Assembly (NCBI GenBank): GCA_943842505.1
Contig: CALTDI010000002.1
Span: 1 to 64,000 of the forward strand
From: an uncultured Pseudomonadales bacterium
Lineage (GTDB): Bacteria > Pseudomonadota > Gammaproteobacteria > Pseudomonadales > Pseudohongiellaceae
Reading direction: 5' to 3'
Length of the DNA: 64,000 bases
Numbering within the stretch: position 1 is the first letter of the stretch; every line of letters begins with the position of its first letter. Below the pieces are notes generated by a model. That model was not told where the DNA came from and made no database searches. It saw only the letters and a list, made by a program, of their open reading frames with translations. Shown piece by piece: positions 55,909 to 64,000 of this stretch. The translations under genes were made by a program, and so were the position numbers.

Positions 55909-56199
55909 ATGAAGATCCGGCCTTTACAAGATCGCGTTGTCGTTAAACGCATGGAAGAAGAAACAACTAGTGCGGGGGGCATTGTGCTTCCAGGTTCTGC
56001 TACAGAAAAGCCAGCACAGGGTGAAGTTATCGCAGTTGGTCCTGGCAAGCGTCAGGAAAACGGAGAAACTCAGCCAGTAGATTTAAACGTTGGCGATACC
56101 GTGGTTTTTGGGAAGTATTCCAGTAATACCGTGAAAATTGGCGATGAAGAACTGCTGATTTTGAATGAAAGCGAAATATTTGGCGTTATCGAAAAGTAG
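55909..56199 (+). CDS. groES: Co-chaperonin GroES
   Basis: 96 residues, family length. [18 protein letters not shown], the mobile loop [12 protein letters not shown], and GDTVVFGKY are diagnostic. GroES caps the GroEL ring during folding. It is followed 55 bp later by groEL, the standard operon. Confidence 0.98.
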   Translation: MKIRPLQDRVVVKRMEEETTSAGGIVLPGSATEKPAQGEVIAVGPGKRQENGETQPVDLNVGDTVVFGKYSSNTVKIGDEELLILNESEIFGVIEK

Positions 56200-56233
56200 T
56201 AGATAACCCGTTTCGTTTCCTACAATCAAATAG

Positions 56234-57907
<1,674 letters not shown>

Positions 57908-57964
57908 AAATCGACCGCCCCAACGATCGATTTTAAAGACTGGTAGATCGTAATTTCGATCTAT

Positions 57965-57999
57965 AAAAAGGCAGAGCTTTTTGGTTCTGTCTTTTTTTT
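57965..57999 (+). terminator. groESL terminator, repeat copy 1
   Basis: AAAGGCAGAGC-TTTTTG-GTTCTGTCTTT forms an 11-bp stem (two G-U pairs), followed by a run of eight or more T. It is 58 bp after the groEL stop. Confidence 0.8.
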
Positions 58000-58148
58000 G
58001 TTTTGGGTTGGTGGGCTCGGGGATTTCTTCCGATGCTCATGTAGGGTCACTACACTGCGCTTCGGATTCCTAAGACGCCTCGCCAGGAAGGCTCAATCCT
58101 CGCCCCAACGATCGATTTTAAAGACTGGTAGATCGTTATTTCGATCTA

Positions 58149-58186
58149 TAAAAAAGGCAGAGCTTTTTGGTTCTGTCTTTTTTTTG
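58149..58186 (+). terminator. Terminator, repeat copy 2
   Basis: Second copy of the same AAAGGCAGAGC/GTTCTGTCTTT hairpin with T-run, 186 bp downstream of the first. Confidence 0.75.
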
Positions 58187-58334
58187 TTTTGGGTAGGTGG
58201 ATCGGGGATTTCTTCCGATGCCTATGCAGGATTCACTACACTGCGCTTCGGATTCCTAAGACGCCTCGCCAGGGAGGCTCAATCCTCGCCCCAACGATCG
58301 ATTTTAAAGACTGGTAGATCGTAGTTTCGATCTA

Positions 58335-58372
58335 TAAAAAAGGCAGAGCTTTTTGGTTCTGTCTTTTTTTTG
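58335..58372 (+). terminator. Terminator, repeat copy 3
   Basis: Third copy of the same hairpin and T-run, making three serial terminators between groEL and the next coding sequence. Confidence 0.75.
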
Positions 58373-58518
58373 TTTTGGGTAGGTGGGCTCGGGGATTTCT
58401 TCCGATGCTCATGCAGGATTAACTCCACTGCGCTTCGGATTCCTAAGACGCCTCGCCAGGGAGGCTCAATCTTCGCCCCAACGATCGATTTTAAAGACTG
58501 GTAGATCGTAATTTCGAT

Positions 58519-58782
58519 TTCAGCTGCGGCTGACTTGGCGCTTATCAATGCCGCTACAACAGTAGCAGTTAACGCGGCAGCGGTAACAACAGTAACAGCA
58601 ACAGAAGTTGCCGCTTATGCAGCCGCTGACGGAGCTGGAACAATTACAGCAGCCACTAACTATGCAGCGACATTAAGTGATACAACGCCAGACGCTCTTT
58701 CTGCGGAAGCTTTTTTACAGGAAATGGTATAGGCACAATTGATATTTCGACTGCTACTACAATTAACGCTACTATTACCTAA
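58519..58782 (+). pseudogene. Fragment related to the giant repetitive protein downstream
   Basis: The sequence is open in one frame from 58519 to TAG at 58730-58732 as an Ala/Thr-rich stretch (INAATTVAVNAAAVTTVTAT, EVAAYAAADGAGTITAATNY) that resembles the repeats of the 58919 protein (GKTTVAVGAGAVTTVTGTTA). With a one-base shift near the stop it continues GIGTIDISTATTINATIT to TAA at 58780. There is no start codon with an RBS; it begins at the broken end of the fourth tandem repeat. It looks like a rearrangement relic. Confidence 0.65.
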
Positions 58783-58918
58783 TATCACGCTATTTTTACG
58801 AACATTCTACGGTGGCTTCGTGAGCAGTTATTGTGATATATTTCAATAATTTACATTCACTTATTAGCCATTAGCCAAAAGTTGAGGAAACCACAGACAT
58901 TTATGGTATCCTTGGCCC
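58783..58918 (+). other. Upstream region of the giant repeat gene
   Basis: About 136 bp, AT-rich. It contains GCCAAAAGTTGAGGAAAC (58874-58891), an 18-mer that also precedes the GT2 gene at 38802. No clear promoter was chosen. Confidence 0.4.
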
Positions 58919-61900
58919 ATGAGCGATACTCAAACCAGTATATTACGTCTAGTCCAGGCTATGTTTAACGCCTCTCCCAATGCGGATATGCTCGCGGAAC
59001 TTAGCGCTTCAGTTGAAAGCTCTGGTGGTTCCATAATCCCACTGGCGAATCTGCTGGCGGATAATCCTGTATTCACCTCGGAAATGTATCCGGGTTTGTC
59101 TGATAACGCAGGTTTTTCCGCAGCCTTCATCGAAAACATAGTGGGTGATACCGCTTCTGGTACCAATAAAGCCTTTGCGATCACAGAGTCTATTAAGTTA
59201 CTCGATGCTGGCACGTCGCGTGGAGAGCTCATTGCCTTGGCCGCCGAGGCATTAGGCGAGGCGAGTGTTTTAGATCTAAGGTGGGGAAATGCGGCAGCAC
59301 AATTTCAGAATAAGGTAGCAGTAGCCAGAGCTTACGCGATAGATCTGAAAGGCACTGGCGGGACCCTTGATATCCTGCAGGCAGTAACCGGTAGCGTTGA
59401 TTTTTCGCAGGCATCGGTCGATGCGGCTAAAGCGAGCTTCAACGCGCCTCTAACTGGAGTGGTGGTTGATGGCTACGTCTCCGGGGCGACTGTGTTTGTG
59501 GATTTGAATGGAAATGGTGTCAAAGATCTGGGTGAACCGGAAACCACGACCGATGCCAAGGGTAATTTCACTTTCAAGAGTGGCGAGAGCAGTGTCATCT
59601 ATTTCGGGCCGATCGTTGCAAGCGGTGGCACCGACATTTCTACCGGTAAGCCGTTTAGCGGCACGCTGACCGCTCCAGCAGGCTCAGACGTTGTCAATCC
59701 ACTAACGACCCTGATTGACCAGGCCTCAAAAGCCTCGGGAGTCTCTGTGGCGGATGCCAAGAAAGCAGTCAATACAGCTCTGGGACTGGATTCTTCAACA
59801 AACCTGCTAAAACTCGACCCGCTGAAGATTGCTACTGGCAGTGCTTCCACAACTGCAGACAAAGCGTTAGCTCTCAAGATTCAGGCGGCGGCTGCTCAGG
59901 TCAATACTATTGTTTCGCAAACCGCAGCCACACTGACTGGTGCGGGTGCTTCTTCAACTTCAGATAGTGGTATTAAATCCGCGTACGCAGCGCTGGCTGA
60001 TTCAGTTGCCGCTGCTAGTTCTTCCGCATCGACCATTAACCTGTCTTCCAACACAATTATTTCCAGCCTAGTCAAGTCCGCGGCTACCCATGCTGGCGCC
60101 ACTGTTTCGCAGCAAGCCGCAATTGATTCGGTAGCGGACAATATTTCGACTATTATCACCAATTTGACTACCGCAATCGATACAGCAGTTAGTAGCGGTA
60201 GCGGCGATGTGGTCAACACGCTCGTTGGTATTGCTGCTGTTCAATTGGTGTCTAAGAATACAGAAGAAGCCGTCTCCAGTGGAACTACAAGCGGCAATGT
60301 TACCAGTGTTGTCACCAGCACCAGTGGTAGCAGCCTGGACACTTCCCTTACTGGCGCTCAGAATAACATTGGCGATGTGGACGGCAACGGTGTATCGAAT
60401 GCTACGCCTACGCCGACACCTACGCCTACGCCGACACCAACACCTACGCCGACACCCACGACTTTTACCGTTACTGAAACAGCAGGCGCTGTAACGTTCG
60501 GTGGCACGGCGACTGGGAACATCACTATAGCCTGGGCCGGCACTGTTGGCGCTTCTGTTGCGACGTTCACACGCGGAGGCGTTGATGCTGCAACAAAACC
60601 TGATTTTTCAGGGACAGCCACGAAAATTACTTTAGCTTCAGGACAGGTACTATCGGCAAGTTACGCTGATGCGACGGCCGTGGCAGTGACTGCTTCTAAG
60701 ACCATTGACGGTGCTGGCTCTGTTGCACTTTCCGATGTCACGATTGCGGCAGGCAATCTTAATACTCTGGATGCTGCGGTCACGGCTACTCTCAATGCTA
60801 GCGCCGCCACCACGATAACTGGAACTGGCGGTGAATTTGGTACGGCTATTGGTTCAGCAAACCTCACGTTGTCTGGAACTTATGCGGCAACTGTTTCTGG
60901 TACACCAACGGTCGCGCAAGTGAATGTGATTGATGCAGCAACCACTGGAGTTATTACCGCAACCATTACCACAGGCACTGCAGCGGCAGTGAATGCACTC
61001 ACAGGCACCGGCAACGCATACACCACCACGCTATCTGCAGGTTCTGCGGCAGCTTCTGACTTAACTGGCATCGATGGCAAAACCACTGTTGCCGTCGGCG
61101 CTGGCGCTGTAACTACTGTGACCGGCACCACGGCTGAGGTGAAGGCTGCTTATGCTGCCAACACGGCAACAACCATCACCGGCTTGGGCAATGAAACAGT
61201 TACCGTTTCGGATGCCGCGTCTGCCGCCGATATGGAAATCATCCTGACAGCAACCAGTGGTGCAGCCAGCGTAAAACTCGTAAACACCTATACCACGGGC
61301 TCCACCTTTACCCCCGGTGCGGGCGATGTCATCAATATCGATCCGTCGGGTTCTGTCACTGCACTTAACTCTAGCGCTGAAGCCAGCGCGGCTGCCGTTG
61401 ACGCAGCTGGCGAATGGTTTTTCGATGCCGGCTCGAAGCTGTTCACATGGCGCGATGGAGCTAGTAATGATTCCATGACGCTGACTGGCATTGCGTCTGT
61501 CGAAGTTTCAGGCGATACAATAACTATGCCTTCTGCCACCTTCTCGGTGTCGAACGGCGGCGCGGGTACCACGTGGACGATGTCAGGTGGCTCCGGTGAT
61601 ATCACCGTTACCAAGCCGGATACCACTTTCACCTTTACTCCAGGTACAGGCACCGCCGTCACTGGTATTACCGCTGCCAATGTAGCAGTGATCAACATCC
61701 CGTCGGGGCGCAAACTGATAAGTACGGCAGCGATTCTGACAGGTAACGCCATCACGACGTTGACTGGTGACGTGACAGTATCAGATACCGGCTCGGTCAC
61801 GGCGGCGAACCTAAACTCTATTGACACTGCAACCTCGGGCACAGTAACGGCCACGGCTGCAACAACCATCACAGGAACAGCGGCTCAAATTGCGTCAGTT

Positions 61901-63515
61901 CAAGCCGCAGCAGGTATCACCAAACCAGCTGGCTACATTGTGCAGCCTACAGCTGGAACCGCAGCAGCGGCTGATTTGACTGCGATTGATCTGAATAACT
62001 CAACGACGGTCGATGCGAGTTTAATAACAGGAATTAACGGTACAGCGGATGAAGTAAATGCGGTAGTAGCGGCAGCAGGTATCAACACAGCAAGTAATTA
62101 TACGTCAACACTTTCAGGTACAAGTGTAAATGCGACTGTTAATACGATCTTGGGTGATACGACCGGTGTCGTTACAGCGACTCTTACGGCTGGCGCAGCG
62201 GCTGCAGTGAATACGGCGCTTGCCAATGCCGCGGCAACAGATGCGCTGACAATTACTATTACCGATACGTCGGTAGATGCCACTGTATTGAAAGCGTTTG
62301 ATGCGAAGACCTCAGTGAACCTGGTTGACAGTAATACTATTGCTACCCTGACAGGAACGACAGCAGCTGACTTCGTAACAGTTTTAACAGCTGGTGCAAC
62401 AGCCGGTTTAGCTGGCTCGGAAGCGGCGACAATAGGTGGTACTGTTTCAGCAGCAGATGCAAATAGCGTTGCCAACGTCACATCCGGTATCGTTACGGCA
62501 ACTCTTACGGCTGGCACGGCGGCTGCAGTGAATACGGCGCTTGCCAATGCCGCGGCAACCGATGCGTTGACTATCACAGCAACTAATGTCTCAACGGATA
62601 TTGCTGACTTAATTGCATTAAACGGTAAGTCATCTGTAGCAATTGGTGCAGGAGCTGTAGTTACAATTACAAGTGCAGCTACTACAACTATAGATCTAAC
62701 TTCCGCTGGTGTTACATGGGCGTCTGGTATAAATGTTACTGGCACAGGTGAGCTGATACCATTACTGGTACAGTGGAGCTGATACCATTACTGGTGGTGC
62801 TGGTATCGATGCAATTGACGTTGGTGCAGGTTCAGTTGACACTGTCATTCTCACTACAGTGGCTGCAGTTGCTGACCGTGATACGATAACAAACTTCGTG
62901 TCTGCAACGGATAAAGTTACTCTGGGCGCGGCGCTTACTACTGCGGGTACGGCGGCTGGTGCGGCTAATGTTGTAGCTGATACAACAGCTGCTGGTGTTG
63001 GCGGAGGCGGAGGCGGAGGCGGAGGCGGAGGCGGCGGTGGCGTGGCGGAGGCGGCGGTGGCGGCGGTAGGCGGAGGCGGCGGTGGCGGCGTAGGCGGAGG
63101 CGGTGGCGGCGGCGGAGGCGGTGGCGGCGGTGGCGGTGGCGGAGGCGTAGGTGTTGGTGGTGGTGCTTACGCACTTACTGGAGCTTCTACAGCTACGAGT
63201 GATGTCATTTTACTGAATACTACTGGTGCTGTTACTGCTGTTGGCGCTAACTCTGGTGACCTATCAATAGCAACTGATGGTACTGAGTTATTAAAAGCGC
63301 TAACAACTGATGCTGCTGCTGATACATATACTGGGATTACAACCGCTGGTGCGAGTGACTCGGCTTACTTGGTTGCTAGTCAAGGTGGCACTACATATGT
63401 ATATTCAGCGAGTGATGCTAATGGTGATAGCCTACTTGCTGCCAGTGAGATTCAATTGGTAGGTACATTTAGGGGTACCGCCGCAATGGTTGCTGCCGAT
63501 TTCATACTTGCCTAA
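58919..63515 (+). CDS. Giant repetitive adhesin/S-layer-like protein with RTX-like C-terminus, frame broken by two 1-nt deletions
   Basis: The first frame is open 58919-62782 (1287 codons) and the last from about 62783 to 63515; together about 1,530 residues. The N-terminus (about 1-170) lacks a Sec signal and resembles N-terminal regions of large S-layer-like proteins. Then come a Ca-binding-like VFVDLNGNGVKDLGEPETTT, an Ala/Ser-rich helical stretch, a (TP)n linker near residue 500, many Thr/Ala-rich beta repeats, GADTITGG-type RTX-like repeats, a poly-Gly tract and a C-terminal block ending AADFILA, typical of type I secretion substrates. Two missing Gs near 62749 and 62772 restore GTGGADTITGTGGADTITGG. 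No secretion genes are adjacent. Confidence 0.72.
60403..60462 (+). repeat. (ACGCCN)n repeat encoding a Thr-Pro linker
   Basis: About ten ACGCC(T/G/A)ACA-type hexamers encode alternating Thr-Pro, a flexible linker between the N-terminal half and the beta-repeat half of the giant protein. Confidence 0.9.
62171..62576 (+). repeat. Near-identical 85-bp direct repeats 321 bp apart within the giant gene
   Basis: 62171-62255 and 62492-62576 are close to identical (GGCTGCAGTGAATACGGCGC is shared, as is most of the rest). The 321-bp offset is exactly 107 codons, so the protein has a 107-residue repeat starting VTATLTAGAAAAVNTALANA. The similarity at DNA level suggests recent duplication or gene conversion. 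Confidence 0.85.
62998..63167 (+). repeat. Long GGN-repeat tract encoding poly-glycine
   Basis: About 170 bp made almost entirely of GGC/GGT/GGA codons. Read in frame it is poly-Gly, broken by an island of VAEAAVAAV at 63041-63068 that is best explained by a lost G and a gained G. The tract is likely to be unstable by slippage, and hard to sequence. Confidence 0.9.
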
Positions 63516-63611
63516 TATTTTTTAGATATAGAGTATTAGCAAATAGGAAAAGGTGAACACCGAAAGGCAATTAGCCTCAGTATCTGACTTAAGATACTAA
63601 TGATTGAGAGC

Positions 63612-63641
63612 CCCCGGTTCAGAGATGAGCCGGGGTTTTTT
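63612..63641 (+). terminator. Intrinsic terminator after the giant repeat gene
   Basis: CCCCGGTTC-AGAGAT-GAGCCGGGG forms a 9-bp GC-rich stem (one G-U), followed by six T. It is about 100 bp after the 63515 stop. Confidence 0.88.
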
Positions 63642-63886
63642 ATTGTGTGAATTTTAGCGATGGATGTCATCTTTCATTTGCGATTAGACTCATTGAGTTG
63701 AAGCGCTAAACCGCCAAGGCTGAAATGTCGGGACTTGCACAGTTTTGGGGACTTTCTGTATAGGTCATAGTTAATAAGGTCTGACCCACGCAGCTTATAC
63801 AACCTTCGCTAATACTTGCGAATAGCAGACGCATTCAGTGCTTAAAGCGTAAATATCGCTAGATAAAACTGTTATAAGGAAGGTTC
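63642..63886 (+). other. Spacer with a GGTCTGACCC motif upstream of the RAYT-like fragment
   Basis: No gene seen. GTTAATAAGGTCTGACCCAC at 63769-63788 resembles sequences often found just upstream of RAYT-type transposase genes. This is recognised from memory of such loci, not tested. Confidence 0.4.
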
Positions 63887-63973
63887 ATGCCACGTGCGCA
63901 TCGGTATTCTGTGCCAGGTCATCTATGGCATATTACCCACCACTGTCATGAGCGAGGCTTCCTCTTAATGTAA
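63887..63973 (+). pseudogene. N-terminal fragment of a REP-associated (Y1/IS200-like) transposase
   Basis: ATG 63887, behind AAGGAAGG, encodes MPRAHRYSVPGHLWHITHHC, then HERGFLLM and TAA. The PGHLWHITHHCH stretch is typical of RAYT/Y1 transposases, including the histidine-rich motif. The frame stops after 28 codons where relatives run on for about 200 residues; the following bases do not continue the family in another frame as far as can be seen in the last 27 bp. It may be a truncated element, or may be frameshifted and continue beyond the window. Confidence 0.7.
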
Positions 63974-64000
63974 TCCCCCCAGAGTAGTTATCTCGTTTTT

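Larger units (their letters stand above)
57916..58518 (+). repeat. Tandem repeat: three full copies of a 185-187 bp unit plus a 45-bp partial copy
   Basis: Copies begin with CGCCCCAACGATCGATTTTA at 57916, 58101, 58287 and 58474 (periods 185, 186, 187). They are about 93-95% identical by eye. Each full copy contains AGATCG-N6-CGATCT, a terminator hairpin with a T-run, and a block ending GCCTCGCCAGGGAGGCTCAA. The fourth copy stops at 58518, where a coding-like fragment begins. The first copy is directly behind groEL, so the unit seems to have arisen from the groESL 3' region. Confidence 0.93.

Noticed and set aside
57998..58324. A 108-codon frame running through the tandem repeats on the plus strand
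   Set aside because: The repeat periods are 185, 186 and 187 bp, so the frame is not conserved between copies, and it runs through terminator hairpins and T-runs. It has no RBS.
57916..58518. Possible CRISPR array
   Set aside because: The repeats are 186 bp and contiguous with no unique spacers, and no cas genes are present.
60661..62745. Several long minus-strand frames antisense to the giant repeat gene
   Set aside because: They are Val/Ala/Pro-rich mirror translations of Thr/Ala repeat codons and have no start signals or family features.

Overview
This window is a bacterial chromosome segment from a gammaproteobacterium. It was probably a marine or free-living relative of the Cellvibrionales/Oceanospirillales/Pseudomonas side, because the gene order lpoA-rsmI-rnpB-mraZ, then ftsZ-lpxC-M23 peptidase-secA-argJ-mutT, then yacG-coaE-pilDCB, matches that group, and the AceF active site (HKAVNG) is of the Pseudomonas/Azotobacter type. 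The species cannot be fixed from the sequence. No tRNA, rRNA operon, prophage or CRISPR array was seen.

Layout. 1-1271: 5' part of lpoA on the minus strand, divergent from rsmI (1415-2272). 2335-2714: RNase P RNA. 2896-19922: an essentially complete dcw cluster (mraZ, rsmH, ftsL, ftsI, murE, murF, mraY, murD, ftsW, murG, murC, ddl, ftsQ, ftsA, ftsZ), opened by a sigma70-like promoter and GTGG repeats at 10-bp period that fit an MraZ operator. 20261-26897: lpxC, a membrane-anchored M23 peptidase, secA, argJ and mutT, followed by visible remains of a ThiE-like domain. 27691-29751: an exported propeller-type protein interrupted by an amber codon. 29778-39680: yacG, coaE and a type IV pilus locus (pilD, pilC, pilB, a TfpX/TfpZ-type accessory gene, two pilins, a polytopic TMTC-like protein and a GT2 glycosyltransferase). 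40086-46152: a cytochrome c, a secreted HNH nuclease, nadC, a retropepsin-like protease, a DUF1631 protein, ampD and ampE. 46477-50842: aceE-aceF. 50892-55662: a FecCD/BtuCD-type importer lacking its binding protein, yajQ, ampG, an alkyltransferase-like protein and fxsA. 55731-57907: groESL behind a sigma32-type promoter. 57916-58518: three and a quarter tandem copies of a ~186-bp unit, each full copy holding a groESL-type terminator. 58519-63515: a gene fragment and a giant repetitive adhesin/S-layer-like gene with RTX-like C-terminal features. 63887-63973: the first codons of a RAYT-type transposase.

Functionally the window is about the envelope: it supplies nearly all of cytoplasmic peptidoglycan precursor synthesis (murC-F, ddl, mraY, murG), the divisome core (ftsL, I, W, Q, A, Z), lipid A commitment (lpxC), protein export (secA), murein recycling (ampD, ampG, ampE) and a type IV pilus.

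A striking theme is single-base lesions. One-base frame breaks are visible in murE and secA (both normally essential), in the TMTC-like gene (two compensating indels) and in the giant repeat gene (at least two, plus a compensating pair inside its poly-glycine tract). In-frame stops cut the tfpX-like gene and the propeller protein. The essential-gene breaks argue that at least some are assembly or read errors, and read-level checking is needed before any are treated as biology.
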